Shown: in pieces, positions 1 through 9,229 of the stretch
Layout: every line of letters begins with the position of its first letter
Numbering within the stretch: position 1 is the stretch's first letter
Assembly (NCBI GenBank): GCA_963665525.1
Contig: OY762280.1
Location: 2,418,001 to 2,482,000, forward strand
Direction of reading: 5' to 3'
DNA length: 64,000 nucleotides
DNA from: UBA12077 sp963665525
GTDB lineage: Bacteria > Bacteroidota > Bacteroidia > Bacteroidales > UBA12077
Translations under genes and position numbers: made by a program
The notes under the pieces: generated by a model
Seen by the model: the letters and a program-made list of their open reading frames with translations, nothing else
What the model was told of the DNA's origin: nothing
Database searches by the model: none

Positions 1-386
1 TAAAACAAATTACAGCTGAAAATGAGAAAATTGTATCGGTTAACTATTGGTTTGGAAATACAGAATATCAGTTCCCTTTAATTGATGAAGCTATCAACAG
101 GTATGTTCCCGATAGTTTAATCTTGAATTCTTTTGCTCAAAAGGCTGATCAGTATTCAGAATTTAGCATCAAAGATCAAAAGCTAGCAGCAGAATTTATG
201 TATATTGAACAAGATCCAACAACAAGATTGCCAGATTTTGCATTATCAATTATCTCAGATATTACCGATAAAAATGATCCTATTTTAAAAATTGTTAAAC
301 GACAAGCTTTATTTGCAGTTAGTTTCTTATTATTAATTATAGGTGCTATATTTATTGCTATTCGATCTTTGAAAAAACATCAATAA
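1..386 (+). CDS. C-terminal part of an unknown membrane protein (cut by window edge)
   Basis: The reading frame is open from base 3 to the TAA at 384-386, so the true start lies before the window. An internal TTG at 123 would shorten it, but coding-like sequence runs in frame upstream of it, so I read this as a partial gene of about 127 visible codons. The visible part is soluble and mixed-charge, followed by one hydrophobic segment near the end (about the last 25 residues, around FAVSFLLLIIGAIFIAI) and a short basic tail. This suggests a tail-anchored protein or one with a final transmembrane helix. I do not recognise the family. Confidence 0.7.
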   Translation, partial: KQITAENEKIVSVNYWFGNTEYQFPLIDEAINRYVPDSLILNSFAQKADQYSEFSIKDQKLAAEFMYIEQDPTTRLPDFALSIISDITDKNDPILKIVKRQALFAVSFLLLIIGAIFIAIRSLKKHQ

Positions 387-414
387 AAAAGGGATCTAAA
401 TAGATCCCTTTTTT
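385..414. terminator. Bidirectional intrinsic terminator
   Basis: An 8-bp perfect stem (GGGATCTA 391-398 with TAGATCCC 401-408) is flanked by six A on the left and six T on the right. It sits between two convergent genes and can serve both strands. Confidence 0.85.
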
Positions 415-1090
415 ATATTTCATTATAATAATTTATTAACTCAATGACTTTTTTCTCAGTCATAAAAATTATTACCTTATCATTTAAATAATCAACTGCC
501 TCCGCTTTATCTGAAAAATATTCTTCTAAAAAGTCTTTTGATTTTTCAAGTTCTTTTGCTGGTTCATTACCTTTTTTTAGAAAAAGAATTTCATTAATTG
601 AAGTTGATTCATTAGCACCATATCCCTCTATATCTCTACTTGTTTGAGTAAATTTAACACTGCGCCTTAATAACAATTTACAATCACCATCGGTTACTAA
701 CTCAAAATAACCTTCATTAACTACACCACTATTATCATAGTATAAAGAATGAATAAACTTTCTTCTACCAATACTTAAAACGTTAATAGTTTCTGGATCT
801 ACTAAGGACCTTAATTCAATTTGATCAGAGTATATATTATATCTATATGTATATCCATTCACAGAAGCTGAATCCTTAGTAAACATCACGCCACCTTTCC
901 ATTCATCTTCAAGGAAATAATTTAATTTATTCGTTCCTGTTCTACCTTGAGTATAATTATTTAATTTTGTTTTATTCTGTACGTCTCTTGCTACATCAAC
1001 AGAACTACCTTGTCCAGTAATACTATACTGACTAAAAAGCATGTTAATACTAAATACTAATGCTATTGTTAAAATTATTTTTTTCATCAT
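413..1090 (-). CDS. Secreted protein of unknown function, 225 aa
   Basis: The N-terminus (MMKKIILTIALVFSINMLFSQ) is a typical Sec signal peptide ending in a Bacteroidota-style F-S-Q cleavage region. The mature part is about 200 residues, polar, predicted mostly beta, with an acidic/lysine-rich helical stretch near the C-terminus. There is no lipobox Cys and no motif I recognise. Two ATG codons are adjacent (1090 and 1087); either may start. A CAAAACTA at 1109-1116, reading TAGTTTTG on the minus strand, is a good -7 box just upstream, so the gene is probably transcribed alone. Likely periplasmic or exported; function unknown. Confidence 0.75.
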   Translation of the reverse strand: MMKKIILTIALVFSINMLFSQYSITGQGSSVDVARDVQNKTKLNNYTQGRTGTNKLNYFLEDEWKGGVMFTKDSASVNGYTYRYNIYSDQIELRSLVDPETINVLSIGRRKFIHSLYYDNSGVVNEGYFELVTDGDCKLLLRRSVKFTQTSRDIEGYGANESTSINEILFLKKGNEPAKELEKSKDFLEEYFSDKAEAVDYLNDKVIIFMTEKKVIELINYYNEI

Positions 1091-1108
1091 AAATTTTTTT
1101 GTGGTCTA

Positions 1109-1116
1109 CAAAACTA
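1109..1116 (-). promoter_or_regulatory. Bacteroidota -7 box for the secreted-protein gene
   Basis: Reads TAGTTTTG on the minus strand, an exact fit to TAnnTTTG, 19 bases before the start codon region. No clear -33 TTG was found. Confidence 0.45.
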
Positions 1117-1235
1117 ATTTTTTATCGATAAACAGAAAACTTTTTTAAGTATTTTTACATTAAAGACTCGATTAAATGAAGAAAGTTTAATTCTTGCTCA
1201 AGACTATTTATATTTTGCATCAATTTTAAACTAAT

Positions 1236-2492
1236 ATGAATTTAATATTTCATAAAAATATTCAATACTATAAATTTTGCCTTTACGGCTTTTTTAAAAA
1301 TCTTCGATTTTTTGAACCGTTTTTAATTTTATTCTTTTTAGAAAAAAATATATCGTTTTTTCAGATTGGTGTCTTATACTCGCTTAGAGAAATCTTTGTA
1401 AATATCTTTGAAATCCCTTCGGGCATTATTGCTGATAGTTTTGGAAGAAAGAAATCGCTAATTTTATCTTTTGTCTTCTATATAATTTCTTTTATTGTTT
1501 TTTATTTCTCGAACTCATTTATCTTGTTCTTACCTGCAATAATCTGCTATGCCATGGGTGATGCATTCAGGACAGGCACCCATAAAGCCATGATATTTGA
1601 TTATTTAAGAATGAATAACTGGGACAATCAAAGGGTAAACTATTATGGTAATACAAGATCATGGTCTCAATTCGGCTCTTCTGTCTCTTCTATAATTGCT
1701 GCATTGATAGTATTTTATTCTGGAAGCTATCAGTCAATTTTTATCTTTTCAACATTCCCATATTTTATAGATTTAATTATAATATCAACATACCCAAAAG
1801 AATTGGATGGAATAAATAAAAAGCAGGAAAATGAAAGCATAAAAAAAAGACTACGTCAAATCATAGATAACTACTTCCTTTCTCTCAAAAACAAGCAAAT
1901 ATTAAAAGCTATTACTAATCTTTCTTTACATAGTGGATTTCATAGATCAGTTAAGGATTATTTACAAGCTGTAATCCAAACATTTGCAATAGGCATTCCT
2001 ATATTATACTCTTTTACTAGTAAACAAAAATCTTCAGTATTAATTGGATTAATATATTTTTTAATCTACATTTTAACATCAGTAGCATCTAGAAATGCAG
2101 GGAAACTAAAAAATAAGCTTAATTCTATTGAGAAAGCATTAAATCTAACAATGATGATTGGTTTCTTTTTTGCATTTATTAGTGGTATCGTTTTTCATTA
2201 TGGATTCTATCTTGTTTCAATAATCTTTTTTGTCCTCATTTTTTTGATAGAAAATATTCGCAATCCTATTGGTGTTGCTTATGTAAGCGAACTGTTTGAT
2301 GATAAGATTTTAGCAACTGCTCTTTCTACTAATTCTCAAGCTAAAAGCCTGTTTGCTGCAATAATTGCTCCTTTATTAGGATTATTAATTGATAAAATAG
2401 GAATTGGATTCAGCTTATCTAGCTTAGCAATAGTAATAGTCATTTTAACTCCTCTATTCTGGGCTAAAAGTAAGAATAAAAGCAAATCCTAA
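1236..2492 (+). CDS. MFS transporter, 418 aa
   Basis: About 12 hydrophobic segments fill the protein, the usual length and layout of a major facilitator. The loop after the second helix reads GIIADSFGRKKS, the MFS motif A (G-x-x-x-D-x-x-G-R-[KR]). A long polar central loop (around residues 185-215, many Lys and Asn) separates the two six-helix halves. The N-terminal half, with an FEIPSGIIAD stretch, resembles poorly characterised MFS carriers common in low-GC bacteria and Bacteroidota. The substrate cannot be read from sequence. The gene stands alone, and its stop lies two bases from the convergent tsaD stop. Confidence 0.85.
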   Translation: MNLIFHKNIQYYKFCLYGFFKNLRFFEPFLILFFLEKNISFFQIGVLYSLREIFVNIFEIPSGIIADSFGRKKSLILSFVFYIISFIVFYFSNSFILFLPAIICYAMGDAFRTGTHKAMIFDYLRMNNWDNQRVNYYGNTRSWSQFGSSVSSIIAALIVFYSGSYQSIFIFSTFPYFIDLIIISTYPKELDGINKKQENESIKKRLRQIIDNYFLSLKNKQILKAITNLSLHSGFHRSVKDYLQAVIQTFAIGIPILYSFTSKQKSSVLIGLIYFLIYILTSVASRNAGKLKNKLNSIEKALNLTMMIGFFFAFISGIVFHYGFYLVSIIFFVLIFLIENIRNPIGVAYVSELFDDKILATALSTNSQAKSLFAAIIAPLLGLLIDKIGIGFSLSSLAIVIVILTPLFWAKSKNKSKS

Positions 2493-2494
2493 GA

Positions 2495-3514
2495 TTAATA
2501 AGGAAACCTTGCTAAAGGAGCTATATCCTGACTTGCAAATTCTTTGTTTAAGTATTTATAATAACCTGTTATGGCAATCATAGCTGCATTATCTGTAGTA
2601 AATTTAAACTCTGGAATAAATGTTGTCCATCTATATTTTTCGGCTCTTCCTAATAAAGCATTTCTTAATCCTGAATTGGCAGAAACGCCACCAGCAACAG
2701 CTATCTGCTTAATCCCAGTTTGCTTGACTGCCAATTCTAGTTTTTGCATAAGAATATCAATAATGGTATTCTGAATACTTGCGCAAAGATCAAACATGTT
2801 TTCTTTTATAAAATCAGGATTCTCCTTCACATGATCGCGAATAAAATATAAAAATGAAGTTTTTAACCCACTAAAGCTATAATCCAAATTCTTAATTCTC
2901 GGTTTACTAAATGTAAATGCATGCTTATTTCCTTGTTGAGCATTTTTATCTACAACTGGTCCTCCCGGATATGGTAATCCTATAACCTTAGCACATTTAT
3001 CAAATGCTTCACCCGCAGCATCATCAATTGTATTGCCTAAAACTTCCATCTGTAAATGTTTAGTCACCTTTACAATCTGCGTATGTCCTCCTGAAACCAG
3101 TAAACATAAGAATGGAAATTCGGGCATTGTATTCTCTTTTTCAAGTTGTTTAATAAAATGCACCAATATATGTGCTTGCAAATGGTTAACCTCAACCAAA
3201 GGAATATCCATGGCCATGGAAAAAGATTTCGCAAAAGATGTTCCTACAAGCAATGATCCTAAAAGTCCAGGTCCTCTTGTAAAAGCAACAGCGCTAACAT
3301 CATCTTTGCCAACATTAGCAAGTTTTAAAGCCTGATCAACCACAGGTATAATATTCTGCTGATGAGCTCTTGATGCTAACTCTGGAACAACGCCTCCATA
3401 AGCTTTATGAACATCCTGATTAGCTATTACATTTGATAATAAAAATCCGTCCTTTATTATTGCTGCAGAAGTATCATCACATGATGATTCTATCCCAAGT
3501 ATCGTAATGCTCAT
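2495..3514 (-). CDS. tsaD: tRNA N6-adenosine threonylcarbamoyltransferase TsaD
   Basis: TsaD (YgjD/Kae1/OSGEP) transfers the threonylcarbamoyl group from threonylcarbamoyl-AMP to A37 of ANN-decoding tRNAs, as part of the TsaBDE complex in the cytoplasm. The 339-aa length is normal. The ASKHA-fold start ILGIESSCDDTS, the metal-binding VNHLQAH motif (about residues 109-115), the LVSGGHTQ motif and the late IAVAGGVSANSGLR motif are all present. The divergent neighbour is tamB, a pairing I know from many Bacteroidota genomes. Its stop is 2 bp from the convergent MFS gene, with no room for a separate terminator. Confidence 0.97.
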   Translation of the reverse strand: MSITILGIESSCDDTSAAIIKDGFLLSNVIANQDVHKAYGGVVPELASRAHQQNIIPVVDQALKLANVGKDDVSAVAFTRGPGLLGSLLVGTSFAKSFSMAMDIPLVEVNHLQAHILVHFIKQLEKENTMPEFPFLCLLVSGGHTQIVKVTKHLQMEVLGNTIDDAAGEAFDKCAKVIGLPYPGGPVVDKNAQQGNKHAFTFSKPRIKNLDYSFSGLKTSFLYFIRDHVKENPDFIKENMFDLCASIQNTIIDILMQKLELAVKQTGIKQIAVAGGVSANSGLRNALLGRAEKYRWTTFIPEFKFTTDNAAMIAITGYYKYLNKEFASQDIAPLARFPY

Positions 3515-3619
3515 TTATTGCTTAGAATTTGAGTTATTTATAATTTTTTTTGCTTTTTTTGCGTTAGGATTTCAAAGGGCAAAAGTATTAAAAAATTATA
3601 TAAAATATCAGTCATTTTT

Positions 3620-6600
3620 TTGTTGGTAATAATCATAATACCAACTTCTGCTTTTTTTATCCTACAAAGCAATAGGGTTCAAACGTTTTTAACGCAAGAA
3701 ATTGCAAAAGAACTATCTAAGAAACTAAATGCTCGCTTTGAAGTTGAATCTGTTAATTTTAGATTTTTTAATAAAATTGTATTAAAGAATGCATATATCG
3801 AAGATCAGCTGAAAGATACTATGTTCTTCTCTAAGAAAGTTATTTGCAACCTAAAAAAAATAGATAGACAAAATAAAGATATATTTATCAGTAATGTTAA
3901 TCTTGTCGATGCTAAAGTTTATATAAACAAATTTGACACATTACAACCTATCAATTTCAGATTATCTAAAATAGATACTGCACAACTTAAAGTAGATTCT
4001 TCTAATACAAAAAAGGGAGAATGGAATATTACCTTACAAAATATTGAAATGCACGAATCTGTATTTTGGTATAAATCTGTTCGAAAAAGAGAAAAAGAAA
4101 AAGGAATAATAAATTTTAATGATTTAGTCTGCTTTATTGAAGATTTAGAGGTAAAAGACTTAACAATTAAGAATGGAGTAGTTGACTTTTATACAAAAAA
4201 ACTAAAGTTTAAAGAAAAAACAGGTTTTGTTGCTTACAATGTAAAATTTAATATGAGTATAGGTAAGCAGCATATGATTTTTAAGAATGTTAAAATTCGA
4301 ACTCCTTACTCATATATTGTTTCCGACTCCTTAGTTTTCAGGCACAATGATTATGATGAATATCAAAAATTTGCTAAAAATATTTATTTAGACTTTACAT
4401 TTCAGGAATCAAATGTAAGTTTCAAAGATATTGGATGCTTCTCTTCAATATTTAAAGGAATAAATGAGAATACAGGTATATCGGGAAGGGTTTACAGTAA
4501 ATTGAGTACTTTCAAAGGTAAAAATCTTAAATTTCATATTGGAGAACAAACAGAGTTAATTACCGATTTTAATTTAAATGGTTTACCAAACCATAAGGAA
4601 ATGTTCATTTATGTTGATTTTAAAAAATTAACGACCTGGGCGAAAGATTTTGAAATTATAAATAGTTTCTCAAGAGGAAATAAGAATCTCATAATACCTG
4701 AAAGTTTTAATCAATTAGGCATTATTAATTACAAAGGTAATTTTGCAGGATTTTATAATGACTTTGTTACCTACGGGAAACTTACATCAAATCTTGGAAA
4801 TATTTCTACTGACCTTTCTTTAAGACCTGATACTTCAGGGTTGCTTGCTTTTAGTGGAAATGTAAGCACATCTAATTTTAATCTTGGCGAGTTAATTAAA
4901 GGGACTGATCGGATTGGTAAAATAAGTATGAATGCAAAAATAAATGGATTTACAAAAAATAAAACTGTAAATGCTAAAACGGAAGGTACAGTTAAAAGTA
5001 TAGAAATAAACAACTATAATTATCAAAATATACAAATTGATGGTTTTTTAACAGAAAACACTTACGACGGATTTTTAAGTATTTCCGACCCAAATATAGA
5101 ATTCAGTTTTAGAGGAGGTGTAGATTTTGCAAAAGAAATTCCTGAATTTAACTTTATGGCATCTGTTCCTCAATCAAATTTATATGGACTCAACATTGAT
5201 AAAAATGATACAACTGCTAGTCTTAGCTTTGATGTTGAAGCTAAATTTGAAGGAATAGATATTGACAATGCAATTGGAGAAATTAATTTCACAAATACGA
5301 AACTCATTAAACTTAATACTGAAATGCCTTTTGATACTTTAAGGTTAATTTCAGAAGAGTTTGCCGATACTCATAGGATTGAGTTAAAGTCTGATTACAT
5401 TGATGGTTTACTAATTGGAACATACAAATCAAGCACCTTAATACAATCTATTAAAAATCTATATTATAATTATTTACCTGCCTTAGTTAAAACTCCAAAC
5501 GATACATTATTTATTAGTTTTGATAATAGTTTCAAACTTGATATAGACCTAAAGAAAACAAACATAATTAGTAGATTCTTTATCCCAAATGTTCGCTTTG
5601 CAGATAATTCTACTTTTAAATTAAATTATAATGCCCAACAAAAAAGATTTCAAACAAAAGCATTTTCAAACGAATTTGTTTTTAATAATCATAACTTTAA
5701 GAATCTTTCTTTAAATACATTCTCTAACGACAGTATTTTCACCACACTAACTCAATGTAACAGCTTGTTCTTAAATAATTACTTTGAGCTTGAAAATTTT
5801 AAAACAACTACACTAACTCATCAAAATAAAGTCGATATAAAAATAGATTGGAATAATATTGATACTGTTGATTATGAAGGAAAAATCCTTGCGACTACTT
5901 TAATAAGTCAAAAAGAGCCTTTTGATGATCCATCTTTTAAAATTAAGATTCTTCCTTCTCATGTTATTGTTAAAGATTCTCTTTGGTTTATTAATAAATC
6001 TGAAGTACAAATAGATACTACTTCTTTATCATTTAAAGATTTTAAGATTAATCATGGGAATCAACATTTTATAATTAATGGTAAAGTCTCTGAAAATCCT
6101 GATGATACATTATTCTTTGATATAAAGAACTTAAATCTTGCACACCTTAATGTTATTACTAAAAATAATAAGCTTGAATTTGGAGGAACCATAGAGGGTA
6201 AAGCTAATTTTTCAAGGATCTTTAATAATCCTTTATTTACAGCAGATATAGAAGTTGATAATTTAGTTTTAAACAGTGAAGAGTTTGGGTATACTCAAAT
6301 ATATAGTCGATGGATTGAACAAACAAAAGCAATACAAGTAGAAGCTTTTACTCAAATTAATGATAAGAGAACGGTAAATGTATCTGGCAACTATTATCCT
6401 GATCATAAATCCATCATGTTTAATATTATTCTTGATAAACTCGGGCTTAATGTTTTAAATCCATACCTCAATGGATTTGCATCAGATATTACAGGAGTCA
6501 GTGATGGTTCAGTTATAGTAACAGGAACTTTAAATCAACCACAGTTTATTGGAAGTTTATATATGCAAGATGCTGCTATGACAATCGATTATATTAAAAC

Positions 6601-8041
6601 AAGATATAACTTTACAACAGAAGTATTGGTTGAAGATAATTCATTAGTATTTAATAATGTAGAAGCAAAAGATATTTATAATAATATTGGTTTAACAAAT
6701 GGATTTGTAAAATTTGGTGCAAAAAAAGCCATAGATTTTAACTTTAATATTGATGCTAATAACGTATTTTCTTTAAATACAACAGGTTTCGATAATCAAT
6801 CTTTTTATGGAACTGCATTTATGACAGGCATCGTGAATATTGAAGGAAATAAAGAAAATACTTTTATTGATATATCAGCAAGAACTGAAAAAAACACAAA
6901 GGTTAACATCCCTTTAACCAGACTAGAAGATACCGATCAAACAAACTTTATTAGTTTTATTAATCAGGATTCTAAAGATGAAGTTACTCATAATGCTTAT
7001 GAATATGATTACTCAGGTTTTGGTTTAAATTTCGATTTAGAAATTACACCCGATGCAGAAGCACTATTAATTTTTGATTCTAAAATAGGAGATGTTATTA
7101 GAGGTAGAGGTGAAGGAAATATTAAAATGGGTTTAAATGATAATACCGATTTTAATATGTATGGCGATTATACATTCGAAGAAGGAGATTATCTGTTTAC
7201 ACTCCAGAATGTTATTAATAAGAAATTTAAAATTGAAAGAGGTGGAAATATTACCTGGAATGGAAATCCTGCTGATGCAAATGTAGATCTTAAAGCTGCA
7301 TATACAGTTAAAACATCTTTAAGTAGTTTGGTTGATTCAAGTACATCATATTATTCAAATGATGATTTTAAAAAGCGTATTCCTGTACAATGCCAGGTAA
7401 ATCTTTCAAGCAGATTAATGAATCCTGATATTAGTTTTGATCTGAATTTACCAACTGCTGGTGAAGAATCAAAAACTTTGGTAAGATCAGCAACTGATAC
7501 AGACGAGAAATTAAACAAGCAGTTTTTATCTCTTTTGGTTTTAAACTCTTTTATGAGAGACCAAAGTACTGAAAACTCTTTTGCAAGCTCAAGCACAACA
7601 GGTTTAGGAACAGTAACAACTAGTGAGTTGCTATCAAACCAGTTAAGTAATTGGTTGTCACAAATAAGCGATGAGTGGGATATTGGAGTCAATTATCGCC
7701 CTGGTGATGAAATATCAAAAGATCAGGTTGAAGTGGCATTATCTACTCAGCTACTCGATGATAGGGTAAGTATAAATGGTAATGTAGGGTATGGAGGTCA
7801 AACGGTCGACCAAGCCAGTAATATTGTAGGTGATTTTAACATTGATGTCAAATTAAATAAAAGTGGTAAGCTACGGTTAAAAGCTTTTAATGAATCAAAC
7901 GATAAATTATTATACGAAGATACTCCATATACACAAGGAGTTGGTATCTTTTATCGAGAAGAATTTAATTCTATTTCAGATCTGCTCCGAAATTTTTGGC
8001 ACAAAAATGGAAAGAAAAAAAGTAAAGAAAAATCAGAATAA
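3620..8041 (+). CDS. tamB: Translocation and assembly module protein TamB
   Basis: TamB-family proteins are long periplasmic beta-taco proteins, anchored in the inner membrane, that help outer-membrane assembly and probably lipid transport. This 1473-aa form has an N-terminal hydrophobic helix, then the typical VQTFLTQEIAKELSKKLNARFEV stretch split over the first 40 residues. About 1200 residues of repetitive beta-strand sequence follow, and the C-terminal conserved TamB domain (about residues 1080-1460) includes GDYTFEEGDYLFTL and LVLNSFMRDQ. Start: the first usable NTG is TTG at 3620, which cuts into the membrane helix. The frame is open back to 3533 and encodes KGKSIKKLYKISVIF just before it, so the real start is probably upstream, perhaps a rare ATT at 3587 after AAAGGG. 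No BamA-like TamA gene is visible here. Confidence 0.92.
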   Translation: MLVIIIIPTSAFFILQSNRVQTFLTQEIAKELSKKLNARFEVESVNFRFFNKIVLKNAYIEDQLKDTMFFSKKVICNLKKIDRQNKDIFISNVNLVDAKVYINKFDTLQPINFRLSKIDTAQLKVDSSNTKKGEWNITLQNIEMHESVFWYKSVRKREKEKGIINFNDLVCFIEDLEVKDLTIKNGVVDFYTKKLKFKEKTGFVAYNVKFNMSIGKQHMIFKNVKIRTPYSYIVSDSLVFRHNDYDEYQKFAKNIYLDFTFQESNVSFKDIGCFSSIFKGINENTGISGRVYSKLSTFKGKNLKFHIGEQTELITDFNLNGLPNHKEMFIYVDFKKLTTWAKDFEIINSFSRGNKNLIIPESFNQLGIINYKGNFAGFYNDFVTYGKLTSNLGNISTDLSLRPDTSGLLAFSGNVSTSNFNLGELIKGTDRIGKISMNAKINGFTKNKTVNAKTEGTVKSIEINNYNYQNIQIDGFLTENTYDGFLSISDPNIEFSFRGGVDFAKEIPEFNFMASVPQSNLYGLNIDKNDTTASLSFDVEAKFEGIDIDNAIGEINFTNTKLIKLNTEMPFDTLRLISEEFADTHRIELKSDYIDGLLIGTYKSSTLIQSIKNLYYNYLPALVKTPNDTLFISFDNSFKLDIDLKKTNIISRFFIPNVRFADNSTFKLNYNAQQKRFQTKAFSNEFVFNNHNFKNLSLNTFSNDSIFTTLTQCNSLFLNNYFELENFKTTTLTHQNKVDIKIDWNNIDTVDYEGKILATTLISQKEPFDDPSFKIKILPSHVIVKDSLWFINKSEVQIDTTSLSFKDFKINHGNQHFIINGKVSENPDDTLFFDIKNLNLAHLNVITKNNKLEFGGTIEGKANFSRIFNNPLFTADIEVDNLVLNSEEFGYTQIYSRWIEQTKAIQVEAFTQINDKRTVNVSGNYYPDHKSIMFNIILDKLGLNVLNPYLNGFASDITGVSDGSVIVTGTLNQPQFIGSLYMQDAAMTIDYIKTRYNFTTEVLVEDNSLVFNNVEAKDIYNNIGLTNGFVKFGAKKAIDFNFNIDANNVFSLNTTGFDNQSFYGTAFMTGIVNIEGNKENTFIDISARTEKNTKVNIPLTRLEDTDQTNFISFINQDSKDEVTHNAYEYDYSGFGLNFDLEITPDAEALLIFDSKIGDVIRGRGEGNIKMGLNDNTDFNMYGDYTFEEGDYLFTLQNVINKKFKIERGGNITWNGNPADANVDLKAAYTVKTSLSSLVDSSTSYYSNDDFKKRIPVQCQVNLSSRLMNPDISFDLNLPTAGEESKTLVRSATDTDEKLNKQFLSLLVLNSFMRDQSTENSFASSSTTGLGTVTTSELLSNQLSNWLSQISDEWDIGVNYRPGDEISKDQVEVALSTQLLDDRVSINGNVGYGGQTVDQASNIVGDFNIDVKLNKSGKLRLKAFNESNDKLLYEDTPYTQGVGIFYREEFNSISDLLRNFWHKNGKKKSKEKSE

Positions 8042-8048
8042 TGTTTTG

Positions 8049-8056
8049 TAACTTTG
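8049..8056 (+). promoter_or_regulatory. -7 box for the exbB-exbD-tonB operon
   Basis: TAACTTTG is an exact fit to TAnnTTTG, 8 bases after the tamB stop and 63 bases before the exbB start. It suggests the energy-transducing operon has its own promoter in addition to possible read-through from tamB. Confidence 0.45.
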
Positions 8057-8119
8057 TAAGCAAATCAAAATAATTAATACAAATAAGCGTTTAAAAATCA
8101 GATTTAATACTAAAATACT

Positions 8120-8818
8120 ATGAGTAATCTATTCATGCTCTTACAAATCAATTTAACAGATAGCATAAGCACTAATATTGAAGAAGCAACAGAATTAAAA
8201 TTAAAATTCTGGGAATTAGCCATCAAAGGTGGATGGATCATGATTCCGATTTTTATTCTTTCTATAGTTGCTGTATATATATTTGTTGAAAGATATTTTG
8301 CGATCAATCGTGCTTCAAAAACAGATATTAATTTCATGAACAGAATTAAAGATTACATTCATGATGACAAAATTGATTCTGCTATAGCATTATGTCAATC
8401 AACCAACAGCCCTGTTGCTAGAATGATCGAAAAAGGATTACAACGTATCGGAAGACCTTTAAATGATATTAATGCTGCAATAGAAAATATTGGTAATCTT
8501 GAAATATCTAAATTAGAAAAAAGCCTTCCTGCTTTAGCTACTGTTGCAGGAGCTGCTCCGATGATAGGATTTCTGGGGACAGTTATGGGAATGATTCGTG
8601 CATTTTACGATATGTCCAACGCTGGAAATAACATTGATGTAAGCCTTCTTTCTAATGGTATTTATACTGCGATGGTTACAACAGTTGCAGGTTTAATGGT
8701 AGGTATTATTGGATACTTAGCCTATAATATTTTAGTTGCAAGAGTTGAAAAGGTTGTTTTCCAATTAGAGGCTAACACCTCTGAGTTTATGGATCTTCTT
8801 AACGAACCTGTTGAATAA
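8120..8818 (+). CDS. exbB: MotA/TolQ/ExbB proton-channel protein
   Basis: ExbB forms the inner-membrane proton-driven motor with ExbD that energises TonB. The 232-aa protein has a first membrane helix near residues 35-58 (IMIPIFILSIVAVYIFVERY), a cytoplasmic helical domain, and the conserved C-terminal pair of helices. The family signature AGAAPMIGFLGTVMGMIRAF and the later TAMVTTVAGLMVGIIGYL are clear. It is followed at 11 bp by exbD and then tonB, so this is a complete three-gene motor. Which receptor it serves is not shown. The start ATG at 8120 is the only good one upstream of the first helix. Confidence 0.95.
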   Translation: MSNLFMLLQINLTDSISTNIEEATELKLKFWELAIKGGWIMIPIFILSIVAVYIFVERYFAINRASKTDINFMNRIKDYIHDDKIDSAIALCQSTNSPVARMIEKGLQRIGRPLNDINAAIENIGNLEISKLEKSLPALATVAGAAPMIGFLGTVMGMIRAFYDMSNAGNNIDVSLLSNGIYTAMVTTVAGLMVGIIGYLAYNILVARVEKVVFQLEANTSEFMDLLNEPVE

Positions 8819-8829
8819 ATTTAGTTACT

Positions 8830-9228
8830 ATGGCTTTAAAACGAAGAACTAAAGTTGATCCAAATTTCAGCATGTCGTCAATGACTGACATTGTATTTTT
8901 ATTGCTGATATTTTTTATGGTAACTTCTACCTTAATTGCACCTAATGCACTTAAACTGCTTTTGCCAAAAAGTTCTCATCAAACCTCAGCAAACGCAATT
9001 ACAACGATATCAATAACAGCAGACTTAAATTATTATGTTGAAACAACACAAGTTCCTTTAGAAGATATTGAAGGAATATTACAACATCGATTTATATCAG
9101 AAGGAATTGAAGAACCAACTATTTCGCTTCATTGTGATCAGAATATTCCAGTACATGCAATGGTGACTATAATGAATATTGCAAAAGACAATAAATGGAA
9201 ATTAATATTAGCAACACAAGCAAAGTAA
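8830..9228 (+). CDS. exbD: ExbD/TolR biopolymer transport protein
   Basis: ExbD partners ExbB. It has a single N-terminal helix carrying the proton-relay aspartate and a periplasmic domain. The 132-aa protein has a basic N-terminus (MALKRRTKVDPNFSMSSMTD) and then DIVFLLLIFFMVTSTL, where the conserved Asp sits at the start of the helix. A compact periplasmic domain follows. It lies 11 bp after exbB and its stop is one base from the tonB ATG, so translation is probably coupled. Confidence 0.95.
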   Translation: MALKRRTKVDPNFSMSSMTDIVFLLLIFFMVTSTLIAPNALKLLLPKSSHQTSANAITTISITADLNYYVETTQVPLEDIEGILQHRFISEGIEEPTISLHCDQNIPVHAMVTIMNIAKDNKWKLILATQAK

Positions 9229-9229
9229 A

